From positions 18,971,701 through 19,035,700 of the forward strand of contig NC_065571.1 in the NCBI RefSeq assembly GCF_937616625.2: DNA of 64,000 bases. The letters are read 5' to 3'. Position 1 is the stretch's first letter, and each line of letters starts with the position of its first letter. The position numbers and the translations under genes were made by a program. Shown here in pieces: positions 34,301-45,220 of the stretch. Origin of the DNA: Mercurialis annua (Eukaryota; Streptophyta; Magnoliopsida; Malpighiales; Euphorbiaceae). The notes under the pieces are model-generated. The model was not told the DNA's origin, searched no databases, and worked only from the letters and a program-made list of their open reading frames with translations.

Positions 34301-34622
34301 CTCCCATTTTACAGGAAGTGTAAGTAATGATTTGAAGAGTCAAGCTTTTAATTCTCGTAAGTCAATTGTACGAGGTATGAAAGAAGACTTTCATTCTAGC
34401 GGTCCGCAGTAGTCTAGAGGTTGTTGACTAGATATTTGTATAATGTGTTTTAACTTTGTAATATATTCAAACCGGGGTCATAAGTATTTAGATATTGTTT
34501 CATATATGAAATACACTTATGAAGAAAAGAAAAATTTATAAGTGGTTTTAGGCTTGCTACGAGTTTCGGAGCTACCACTCTCATTCCCTAGCGCCGGTCT
34601 CGACTCATATATTTGGGTAGTG
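31350..34622 (+). mobile_element. 3' LTR of gypsy element D
   Basis: Collinear with 24505-28111. The right border is ambiguous by three bases. The LTR should end GTGACA (34625), but a full ACAAC target copy (34623-34627) overlaps that end, so one ACA/AAC unit was probably lost. A hairpin array is at 33498-33932. Confidence 0.82.
33498..33932 (+). repeat. LTR hairpin array, element D 3' LTR
   Basis: Counterpart of 26994-27406. The last unit, weak in the 5' LTR, is clearer here: TGGTTGTGGT against ACCAAACCA around a TAAACTTGGTGGAACC loop. Another stem, ATGGTAT with GTACCAT, keeps pairing through a wobble. Confidence 0.72.
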
Positions 34623-35704
34623 ACAACACTTTTTTGCGGAGGGATCGGGATGGTGAGCAAGCTCATATGTTGCTTCAAGACGTTTTGCAAGTGACTGGTC
34701 CTGTTAACACCTACGTCTTTATACCCAAGCTGAATCTGGTTAAGTTCGATCCAAAACTTGAAGGTTGTTTACGGTCGTGTGAATTTGTTGTATTTCTTGG
34801 CTTCGGGTGGTTGTTCTCGACTAATTATATGTTTTTATTTTGTTACAGTGTTAGACATGACCATTTTTAATGCGGCTTGTCGTCGTAGGGGCGAGAAAGG
34901 ATAGTTTTCCAATTCAAGGTTTGTGTCTAATCCGGTTATGGCAGCTGATGTGCCCTCCTAGACTATCTTGACTGATGCAGTTATCCCATCCATTACTCTT
35001 GTTATAAAGGACAAGAAACATAAGCATCACAAGGAGAAAGCAACCCGACCTCCTAGTGTCGGTGGTTCTGGTGATGGCCTTAGTGAAGATTCTTCGAATG
35101 AGGATATTCCCGGGTTAGCTGAGTTTGCTGCCAAACCAATGGTGCTTGTCCTTGGTGCCAAGTCGGATATGCTAGGGGATCATGGAAAGGATGTGAAGCT
35201 TCCGGATAAGAAGAAGAAGATTGTTGAAGAAAACGACAATTTCGAGATGATTGAGGAGTTGGTTTTAAATTCCAGAGTTTTGTTGCAATGACTTTAATAG
35301 AAGACATCTGGCGATTTGGTTGAAAATCTTACGACGACTCTTAGATGGGCTCATACTTGTTTTCTTTTGAAAGATCGATCAAGTTAAAGACGAATCCTCC
35401 TTGGGATTTCCTTAATATGGGCATTTCCTTTTCTTTCCAGGTTTATACTTCGCTGGTTTTGTTTATTTGTGTTGTTTATTTTGATTTCTTATTTTTGACT
35501 AAGTTTGTGCCATTTTTCTAATGGATCAACCATTTGTTCGGTGCTTGGTCTTATCAAGATGGTTTACTGAGTCAAACCTCTCCTGACCGAGATAGACCCG
35601 AGAATGCTGCTGCTGAATTATAATTAAAGCAAATAGCGCATGCGAATGTGGAGTCTGTTTTGCAATCTAATGCTGAGAAATTTGACAATCAGATTAGCAA
35701 ACTG
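34623..35704 (+). pseudogene. Older antisense-type Tat gene, piece 2
   Basis: This continues piece 1 in register at the ACAAC duplication. A likely 85-nt intron at 34764-34848 (donor GAAG/GTTGTT, ctaat branch site, acceptor TTTTGTTACAG) sits just before a D-M-x-x-N motif. Intron 1 of the gene at 12256-14322 occupies the same place. A Lys/His-rich and then acidic segment (34968-35291) follows. Stops and shifts appear after 35288. The last part (35630-35704) is coiled-coil coding and breaks off at solo LTR F, with duplication AACTG. Confidence 0.62.
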
Positions 35705-37307
35705 TGAGCGGAGCGGGGTTCGAGGGCCGCTCGCCCAAGGCTTATGGCTGACTTCTCGATCTGGAAATGGTTTGAATAATGGAGTCGTCACCTAGTTCAA
35801 CTAAGAAATGCCTTTTAACCGACTAGATAACCTTACTCGCCTCCGGTAAGATTATCGTGCATCGGACCAAAGACTATGGTTCGTGGAGCTCCCCGAGACT
35901 CTTGTGCTTGGCTTATCTGTTACCAGCTTTATTTACTAGACATATTCATTTTATTCTCATCTCAAGAGTATATGCATTTCATAGGATATTAAAGCTGTAA
36001 ATAAACAAAGATGAAAGCGTGTAAACAGGCTTTACCCGTATATGACTCAATCTAGACTGGCATTTGAGGCAAGTAGTAGGTACTCCTAACATACATCTAA
36101 CCTTAGAGGTTTCTAGCAAGTAGCAAAAGTCTGGCTGATCTGGATATTTTACATGCACAAAGCTTAAACCATTAATATAAGTGTGATTGATTGATTTTAT
36201 TAGGCGAGTCTTGAAAAACCTATACAAACGTTACTACTTTTTCGTATTAATCCTAAAATGTCTAAATGATGGGCTGGAATTGCATTAATGGGCCAATTTT
36301 AGGTGATTAGTCCTTTAGTCGGTTTTATTTTATTTGGAATGCTTTTGCGAAGCGGTAAAAAATGATGGCATATATACATAGAAGGTTAGGAATACGTTTT
36401 AACCTCGTTGACTTGAAGTGCCTGGCACTCGCACGGGTTTTGACCATTGGTCTTGTCGGAATTGGCTTTTGGTTAAATCACGAGAATTGTGCGTTCGTTG
36501 ATCCGGTTCTACTGGTTTGATCTCGAGTCAATTCCGAGTTCGGGTTAACCCGGAATCGGCTCTGGAAGTTGCTGTTTTGCTGGGCCTCGGGCTCGTGGAC
36601 CCGATTTATACACTATGTTATATTATTGGACTTATGAGTCCGTTTTACATTGGGTCTGGCCTTTTACAATACATAAGATTATTCTATGCTAAACTATCTA
36701 TGTCTGGGTTCAAACTGGGTCCAATTCTGTCACGACCCCATCTCATGGGCTGATACCGGCGCTAGGGAATGGGAGTGCTAGCTCCAAAACCCGTAGCGAG
36801 CCTAAACTCATAAACAATTTTTTGGAAATAAAATACGTCATGCATGACGAATGTAAATGTGTGTCATGCTAAAAACATGCCAGGGCATACATCGACAGCT
36901 GGCACAAACAAACGGTACTAGCGGAGAAAACATAGTATATACAAATATTCAAACATCATAGTTATATTTATAGAAAACCGTTTGATATAGACTGAAACGT
37001 AAAGCACCTATCTACTGTAGCTCTAGAAGTAAAGTACTGTATCTTTACATACTTTAAAAAATATCAGACTTTTGGAACAAGGATAGAAGTCCGTTCCTTC
37101 AAAAGCTTCTTTCACCTGAGAGGGAAAACTATGAGGGGTTAGTATACAAGAATATACTGAGGGAGTTCATACTATTTACTAATAAGCATCATATAAAACA
37201 TATAATAATACTGAAAACATTTCTTCCATGAATAACCAAGTAAAGGATCCGAATGAAACCCTACTCTTCAAACATGCCAAACTTAATCGAATCAATCATA
37301 TAATCCA

Positions 37308-37452
37308 TTGGCTCGGTCCCATGATAGTTCAACCGAGTTGAACCGCGACCACCCTCTTAATCCCAAGTTGTGGGTCCCTAGATAATTCGACTAAGTTCAA
37401 CCCTCTAGATACGGGTCCCGAGATAATTCGACCGAGTTCAACCTCGTATCTA
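37308..37452 (-). repeat. LTR hairpin array, element E 3' LTR
   Basis: On the minus strand, stem AGATACG-GGT with ACC-CGTATCT encloses the TTGAACTCGGTCGAATTATC core. Two further units have stems GGGT/ACCC and TGG-CGGT/ACCG-CCA. Confidence 0.75.
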
Positions 37453-38094
37453 TCAACTATGTTACCAACTTTCTCATTCATTCTGATATTCTCATTCACA
37501 GCTGTTGTCAATCAAAACTGGTGACCACACAATCCTATTACCGCTTAATAGGAAGGCATGTTCCATCAGATCGATACTGGTTTCAAAACGACATGTATGC
37601 ATTTCGTATAAAGTAATTGCATTGCAAACATTCATTTCCAAACTAAAGCAATATAAAACATTTGTTTCATAAACAATGCTCTTGTAAGTACTTAAAAAGT
37701 ATATATATATATATATATAAACTCACAGAAAAACCGCTATTCCAAAAACACCACGATATTCAAAACTGTCAAGCTTCCCAAGCTCTGTGTCCGGCTGCTG
37801 CTTGCCTCGCCGGATCTATAACAATTTTAAAATCAACAACTCAAATCAGAATCCTATTCTAGGATGGACTCTAGACTTAAGACACGATATATTAACGTTA
37901 TGGACTATCGCGCTTCTAACGTGTTCTACTCCGATAAACGGTTTATAACTCTTTTCGATTCATATTACTTTTCTAATTCGATTCTCGATTAGCCTTTTAG
38001 GTTAAACAACTCAAAATAATCGTTAACCCATTGAATTCGATCGCGATATGCGAATACAGACAAATTCCCCGAAACAAAATGATGATCTGATTCA

Positions 38095-38268
38095 CTGTGC
38101 GTGCGCACGTCTGTCTGTGCGGCTGCACAGGGGACTGTGCGCCCGCACAGTGTGATAGTGCGCCCGTACAGTCCCAAGATTGTGCGTTCGCAAAGTCTTC
38201 GCACAGCACCTGTGCGCCCGCACAGTGTGCTGTGCGTTCGCACAGCCGGGCTTTGTGGCGCACAGCCG
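38095..38268 (-). repeat. Cluster of TGTGCGnnnGCACA palindromes in LTR E
   Basis: About nine imperfect 14-16 bp palindromes in 175 bp (for example TGTGCGCCCGCACA, TGTGCGTTCGCACA, GTGCGTGCGCAC), very rich in CpG in an AT-rich LTR. The equivalent cluster in the 5' LTR is at 45030-45220 but arranged differently. Confidence 0.8.
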
Positions 38269-38617
38269 TGGGTTTTAAACCCCAGCTCGACTTCCGACGT
38301 GCTCTTGATCAATTTTTCGCATACCCGTTACTCTAACACATAATCTAAGCTTAAAACACTAAAATCAATTGCAAAATCATTGAAACGACAAAACCGCTCG
38401 GTAACCTCAATCTTTAATCGATATCCCAACAAATTCATCCATTCGAACAACAAAACTTCATGCTCACCTTGATTACGCACTTAAATACAATCAATTCGAG
38501 CTACAGAACGTCGAAAACGGACGAGGAACGGAGATCGAGCGTGATGAACGAAGAAAATGACGATGAAGAGAAGGAATGAGTTTTTGGTTTCTGGATTCTT
38601 CATCTCATGATCAACAT

Positions 38618-38654
<37 letters not shown>

Positions 38655-39022
38655 GGCTAATTTGCACTTAGGTCCTTAAACTCCTCGAAAATTGCAATTT
38701 AGTCCAAAACGCATCCTCGTCCAAATTTTAAACGGTCTCCGATCGATACGAAACTTTTACAATAATTACTATAAAATATTTCCCGGACTTTGGCGGAATA
38801 ATTTCTATCTCGGGATTTATAATTTATTTTTATATTAATTTTCTAAGCTTTTCCTTAAATCCTGCCAAATCGTTTAATAAGATTATTCTAAATTTCCAAT
38901 TAAATTAAACTAAATCTCCCTTAATTTAATTTATCAGAATTTACGACACGTGGCATGATTTAATTATTTAAAATATTCGTGGTATTACATTCAGCCGCCT
39001 TAAAATAAATTTGTCCTCGAAT

Positions 39023-39735
39023 TTAAAACTCTAGCCACGTACCTTGAGTAAACAAGTACGGATATTTCTGTTTCATATCCTCTTCTGCTTCCCACGTGCA
39101 TTCCTCTATGGATTGACTTCTCCAAAGAAATCTTACCATGGGTATTTTCTTTGTTTGTAGTTGTCGTACTTGTGTATCAACGATCTGCACTGGCTGTTCT
39201 TCATAAGATAGTTCTTCAGTTACGTCCACCGCTTGCGGTTGAATCACTCAATAAGGATCATATACATATTTCCGAAGCATGGAAATATGAAAGAGAGGAT
39301 GAACCTGCAACATCTCCGGTGGCAAGTCTAACTTGTAGGCAATTGAGCCTATGCGTTCCACGATCTGATATGGTCTGACGTATCTCGGAGCCAATTTACC
39401 CTTTTTTCCGAAACGAATTACTCCTTTCATCGGTGACACTTTAAGGAAAACGTAATCTCCGATTTGAAACTCGATGTCTTTTCTCTTGGGATCTGCATAG
39501 CTCTTCTGTCGACTGAAGTCATTGTTCAGACATTGCTTTATCAACGGTACTTTCTCGGAAGTAATCTGGATTATTTCTGCTCCTGTCAACTTTCTTTCTT
39601 TGACTTCATCCCAACAGATAGGAGATCTACACTTGCGCCCATATAATGCTTCGTATGGAGCCATCTCGATGCTCGAGTGGTAACTGTTGCTGTAGGCAAA
39701 TTCGACTAAAGGTAGATATGTATCCCAACTACCTC
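39023..39735 (-). pseudogene. pol: Element E integrase C-terminus and chromodomain
   Basis: Minus strand. The GPY/F-type C-terminal domain is seen in MAPYEALYGRKCRSPICWDEV, FQIGDYVFLKVSP and VHPLFHISMLRKY. After an in-frame TGA (39248-39250) comes a chromodomain-like end (VRFLWRSQSIEECTWEAEEDMKQKY). This places E in the chromovirus branch, closest in layout to the Tekay/Del group. The chromodomain is thought to guide integration to heterochromatin. The N-terminal side joins directly to a deletion scar near 39757. Confidence 0.85.
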
Positions 39736-39754
39736 CAAAATCAAGAACGCATAA

Positions 39755-40666
39755 TCAAGTCGGACATTTTGCTACAAATTCTGCAATACCTTTCTTCATT
39801 CTATTCCACCAATACGTTGTCTTGATGTTATGGTATATTTTTGTGGAACCAGGATGAACACTATAAGTCGATCCATGTGTCTCTTCCATAATCTGCTCTC
39901 TCAAGTTGTCTACATCTGGTACACACAATCGATTACTATATCTCAGCACGCCATTAACAATACTAAAATCTTTAAACTTTCCTTGTTGGACTTCCTTAAT
40001 TAGACGCTTTAGCTGAGGGTCGTCTGCCTGTAATTCTTTGATTTCATCTATCAAAGTCGATCGTATAGTTAGCTGAGCCATCAGGTTTTCAAGGGATGAA
40101 ACCTCGAACTTAATTCCTTGGCTAAACATCGTATGAATTTCTTTAATTAATGGTCTCTGCCACGTTGTTGCAATATGCACGAGACATCCTGCCGATTTTC
40201 TACTTAACGCATCTGCCACTATATTAGCTTTTCCTGGATGGTACTGAATCGTACAATCATAGTCCTTCAATAACTCCATCCACCTTCTCTGTCTGAGGTT
40301 TAACTCTCGTTGATCGAAAATGTACTTTAAGCTCTTGTGATCTGTAAATATCTCGCACGCGCCGTACAAATAATGTCTCCAGATTTTCAATGCGAACATT
40401 ACCGCTGCTAACTCTAGATCATGAGTTGGATAGTTCATTTCGTGTTTCTTCAATTGTTGCGAAGCATACGCAATCACTCGTCCATGTTGCATAAGGACGC
40501 ATCCTAATCCAACTCTTGATGCATCACAACATACTGTGAATCCTTCCGTCCCTACTGGTAGTGCTAGAACTGGCGCCGTTGTCAGACACTCTTTCAGTTT
40601 CAGAAAACTGAGTTCACGTTGATTTGTCCAGTTAAATCTAGTATTCTTTTGAGTTAATTTCGTCAA
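39755..40666 (-). pseudogene. pol: Element E RNase H and integrase zinc finger; integrase core deleted
   Basis: Minus strand. Tether and RNase H region: [62 protein letters not shown]. The integrase HHCC finger begins ([24 protein letters not shown]) but is cut after CPT. The next sequence is WDTYLPLVEFAYSNSYHSS, which normally lies after the second catalytic Asp. So most of the DDE core, roughly 150 or more codons, is gone. Confidence 0.87.
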
Positions 40667-40732
40667 TGGTACAACGATCTTTGAGAAGTCTTGTACAAAT
40701 TGTCTATAATACCCGTCTAATCCGAGAAAACT

Positions 40733-42592
40733 TCAAACTTTGGTAACAGAATCAGATCGTTTCCATTCTATCACAGCTTCGATCTTATTTGGGTCAAACT
40801 TTATACCACTTTGAGATACCACATGACCCAAGAAAGCTACATCCGTTAGCCGAAATTCACATTTAGAGAACTTGGCGTGAAGCTGATGTTCCCTTAACGT
40901 TTGAAGTACTATCTGCAGATGCTGGGCATGCTCTTCTTCCGTACGTGAATAGATTAAAATATCATCGATGAACACGATCACGAATTGATCCAAGAATGGT
41001 TTAAATATTCTATTCATTATGTCCATGAAAGCTGTTGGTGCATTCGTTAATCCGAATGACATAACGAAAAACTCATAGTGACCATATCGAGTTTGAAAAG
41101 CAGTCTTCTCAATATCATCATCGCGAATCTTCAGCTGATGATAGCCCGACCTTAAGTCAATCTTGAAGAAGTACTTCGCTCCTTGTAACTGATCGAACAG
41201 GTCGTCGATTCTAGGGAACAGATACTTGCTTTTAATAGTCACCTTGTTCAGTTGTCGATAATCGATGCAAAGTCGAAGCGATCCATCTTTCTTTCTGACG
41301 AACAGCACTGGTGCACCCCATGGGGATACACTCGGTCTGATAAAGCCACAATCGAGCAATTCTTCTAGTTGATCTTTTAATTCCTTGAGTTTTTTATGTG
41401 CCATACGATAAGGAGGCATCGATATCGGCTTCGTAACAGGGGCCAACTCGATACTGAACTCAATCTCGCGATCTGAGGGTAATCCAGGTAGTTCCTCGGA
41501 GAGGACGTTTGGATATTCCGATACGACTGGTACCTCGGTTAATTCTACGGGTTTCTTTTCCACGTCTCGTACTATGGCTAGGAATCCTTGATATCCTTTC
41601 TTCAACATACGACAAGCTTTAATAGCTAAAATGATAATCACAGAAGGTTTTGTCTTATCACCCTGGATTGAAACAACTTCAATTCCAGGCGTGTTAAACA
41701 TTACTGTCTTCTTCCGACAAGCCACATTGGCATAGTGCTGAGCCAACCAATTCATTCCTAGAATGACGTTAAAAACTAATACTTCAAGTAACATAAAGTC
41801 TACAAGCAAATCTCGTCCTTGAACACTCAAGTGACAAGATCGATAAACGATACTAACTTCCACACTTTCACCTACTAGGGTGGCTACTGATACGGGGTTC
41901 TTAAGGTATGCTGGTTGCACCCCTAACTTACTAGCAAAGCTAGGTGAAATAAATGAATGCGTAGCACCCGGATCAAATAAAACTAATGCGTCTGGAGAAA
42001 TGATAGGAAATGTACCTTGCACAACAGCATTGGAAGCCTGAGCTTCCTGAGGATTTAATGCAAAAACTCTGGCCTGAATTCCACCAGCCTGTGAAGTTTG
42101 ACCAGTACCACGACCTCCACCATTCTTTCCTCCTCGATTCCCATAACCACGGCCTCTCTGGCCAGTGAATTTGCTTCCCGTATGATCATATCGTGACGCG
42201 GCCTGATGTGCCATTCTTTGCTGTTGATAAGAAGGTTGCATTACTGTAGTCATGGAACCTTGAGGCATCTGTCGTGGGCAATCCCTAGCAAAGTGACCCT
42301 GTTGGCCACAATTAAAGCACGCTCCATAAACGCCATGGCACATCCCATAGTACCTCCTATTACAAGTCGGACAGATAGGAGCTCGACCTCCCATACCACT
42401 CATAGACCTGGCACCAAACCCTGTGCCGGATACACTAGTTTCGAGATCCATGTCGAGCCCTTTTTTGTTTTCCCTGACGTTGCGTCGGTCTTGAGTAACT
42501 TCCAACGTATGACTGAGTGGGTGTGCTCTGCACAGTGCGAAGTGTATCACTTCTTCTAGGTACAACGTTAGAAGGATCGGGAATTCTTCCAA
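40733..42592 (-). pseudogene. pol: Element E gag knuckle, protease and reverse transcriptase
   Basis: Minus strand. The zinc knuckle [14 protein letters not shown] is intact. Protease motif reads [12 protein letters not shown] where Ser or Thr is expected in place of Pro. RT is full length and clean: [57 protein letters not shown], catalytic [23 protein letters not shown] at 40733-40735 stands where relatives have Arg in V-R-SFLGL, and the frame is open again at once. The N-terminal part overlaps the gag frame at 42435-42592 with a one-base shift. Confidence 0.92.
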
Positions 42593-43403
42593 ACCGGATC
42601 AGAGAAACTTCCATCTGCCTAGCGCTATCAATCAGTTGTACAAAAGCCTTTCCTATATCAGATGTTAGACTCACAAATTCGGGTCCTAAATCCTCTACGA
42701 ATCTTGAATTCACCCTTACCGGATCTGCTGTTAAATCGGGCGTGAACCTACTCAATCTTGTAAACTCAGTCACATACTCTTGCACAGATCGATTGCCTCT
42801 ACTCAAAGTTAGCCACTGACTGCGATAACTCTCTCTTACTGCAAACGGTAGAAAATACTCTCAATAGCGATTCAGAAATTCAGCCCATGTCATGTTGTCC
42901 ATCGTTGGTTGAATGTGATGCTGAAACCAATCCTTTGCAGGTCCTCGCATAGACATTTCCATCATAATAATGGACCGTCTCTCGTTAGCTTGCAAACGTC
43001 CAGCATTACGTTATACCTCCTCCAGGAAGTCCAGAGCATCTTCAGAGCCATCAAACTTAGTTGGCTTAAGGCGCATATAAGCCAAAACAATATCTCGATC
43101 AGTATAAGCAACATTACGTTGATGTTGCTGCTGTATTTGTTCGCGATGCATATTCTTCACCTCATCTTGATTAGCTTGCATAGCCGCAACTCTCGTAAGA
43201 AACTGATTTAGGTCAAAGCCTAGGACGTTAAGTTGTTGAGCTTGTGCTTGCACTCCCGGTGCCTGAGCATGGGCCTCTTGGCCTCCACCTCCTCCATGAA
43301 CAGAAGACTCATCTTGAGCTTCTGGAAGTACATTATGTGCTCCCTCAACAATATTTGGCGCTGCAGCGGCAGCTCGCTCTTACTCTTGTCATTGGTCAAA
43401 CAT
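42435..43403 (-). pseudogene. gag: Element E gag
   Basis: Minus strand, ATG at 43403. In one frame, stops occur at the fifth and eighth codons (TGA, TAA), at 43011-43013 (TAA after FLEEV) and near 42858 (TGA after NRY). Each fits a single C-to-T change from CGA or CAA. Recognisable gag sequence includes LRLKPTKFDG-like YMRLKPTKFDGSEDALDFLEE and LSRGNRSVQEYVTEFTRLSRF. A frameshift then moves to the frame of the zinc knuckle. It would encode the particle protein. Confidence 0.85.
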
Positions 43404-43654
43404 CCTAACAAAGACAAACAACGTTATATAGCCGTATAAACGCATATTGTCGTAAACGTAAATCGCATATAACGCGCATCTCATCATATACAAACAAACA
43501 ACTTATGACAGACACATCCTAAAGGGAGAGCTAAAAGTTTTGAAAATCAAACAAATACGTAAAAAGACAAGATTCGAATACTATGTGCTGCAGTAGACCC
43601 TAGGAATTCAATCTCTTAACACATAACCGATATAAGCAATGGTAACTGGACCAT

Positions 43655-43666
43655 GCTCTGATACCA
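43655..43666 (-). promoter_or_regulatory. Primer binding site of element E
   Basis: Minus strand TGGTATCAGAGC, an exact Met-tRNA site, four bases inside the 5' LTR end at 43671. Confidence 0.88.
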
Positions 43667-44250
43667 ATTTTGTCACGACCCAATCTCATGGACCGAGACC
43701 CGCGCTAGGGAATGGGAGTGGTAGCTCCAAAACCCGTAGCAAGCCTAAACTCATAAACAGTTTTTCGCAAATAACATACGTCATGCATGATGAATATAAA
43801 TACATGTCATGCTAAAAACATGCCAGGGCATACATCGACAGCTGGCACAAACAAACAATACTAGCGCAGAAAACATAGTATATACAAATATTCAAACATC
43901 AGAGTTATATTTACAGAAAAATGTTTGATATAGACTGAAACGTAAAGCACCTATCTACTGCATCTCTAGAAGCAAGTAATGGTGTCATTACATTATTTCA
44001 AAAATATAAGACTTCTGGAACAAGGATAGAAGTCCGTTTCTCCAAAAGCTTCTTTCACCTGAGAGGGAAAACTATGAGGGGTCAGTATACGGGAATATAC
44101 TGAGTGAGTTCATGCTATTTACTAATAAGCATCATATATAACATATAATAATAATGTAAACATTTCTTCCATGAATAACTAAGTAACGGATCCGACTAAA
44201 ACCCTAATCTTCAAACATGCCAAACGTATTCAAATCATTCATATAATCCA

Positions 44251-44397
44251 TTGGCCCAGTCCCGGGATAATTCAACCGAGTTCAAGCGCGACCACTCTCT
44301 TAATCCCAAGTCGTGGGTCCCGAGATAATTTGACCGAGTTCAACCCACTAGATACGGGTCTCGAGATAATTTGACCGAGCTCAACCTCAAATCTATC
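44251..44397 (-). repeat. LTR hairpin array, element E 5' LTR
   Basis: Counterpart of 37308-37452. The outermost stem is weaker because the TACGAGG side has become TTTGAGG. Confidence 0.65.
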
Positions 44398-45029
44398 AAC
44401 TATGTAACCAACTTTCTCATTCATTCTCATATTCTCATTCACAGCTGTTGTCAATCAAAACTGGTGATCACCCAGTCCTATTACCGCCAATAGGAAGGCA
44501 CGTTCCATCGGATCGATACTGGTTTCAAAACGACATGTATGCATTTCGTATAAAGTAATTGCATTGCAAACATTCATTTCCAAAGTAAAGCAATATAAAA
44601 CGTTTGTTTCATAAACAATGCTCTTTTAAATACTTAAAAAGTAAATATATATAAACTCACAGAAAAACCACTATTCCAAAAACACCACGGTATTCAAAAC
44701 CGTCAAGCTTCCCAAGCTCCGTGTTCGGTTGCTGCTTGCCTCGTCGGATCTATAACAATTTTAAAATCAATAACTCAAATCAGAATCCTATTCTAGGATG
44801 GACTCTAGACTCAAGACATGATACATTAACGTTATGGACTATCGCGCTTCTCACGTGTTCTACTCCGATAAACGGTTTATTACTCTTTTCGGTTCATATC
44901 ACTTTTCTGATTCGATCCTCGATTAGCCTCTTTAGGTTAAACAACTCAAAATAATCGCTAACCCATTGAATTCGATCGCGATACGCAAATACGGACAAAT
45001 TCCCCGAAACAAAACGATGATCCGATTCA

Positions 45030-45220
45030 CTGTGCGTGCGCACGTCTGTTTGTGCGGCTGCACAGGGGACTGTGCGCCCGCACATTCCTTGCAGACTGTG
45101 CACCCGCAAATTCCTTGCAGACTGTGCGCCTGCGCAGTCTGACTGTGCTTCCGCACCGTCTCAATACTGTGCGTTCGCACAGCACCTGTGCGCTCGCATA
45201 GTGTGCTGTGCGTCCGCACA
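45030..45220 (-). repeat. Second TGTGCGnnnGCACA cluster (5' LTR E)
   Basis: Same motif type as 38095-38268, with an internal duplication of a segment containing ttccttgcagactgtgc that the other LTR lacks. Confidence 0.75.

Larger units (their letters stand above)
36728..38989 (-). mobile_element. 3' LTR of chromodomain gypsy element E
   Basis: On the minus strand it starts TGTAATACCA at 38989 and ends GGGGTCGTGACA at 36728, 2262 bp. The 5' LTR is 2256 bp. Left flank AATTC and right flank of the element GATTT differ by two transitions and may be a decayed target duplication. It includes a TA microsatellite near 38619-38650, absent in length from the other copy. Confidence 0.87.

Noticed and set aside
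37989..38343. Overlapping frames rich in Cys, Arg and His in the TGTGCG cluster, looking like metal-binding proteins
   Set aside because: They arise from the palindromic TGTGCGnnnGCACA repeats and occur on both strands in several frames.
38609..38650. TA microsatellites (also 37700-37720 and 45578)
   Set aside because: Ordinary simple repeats that vary between the two LTR copies.
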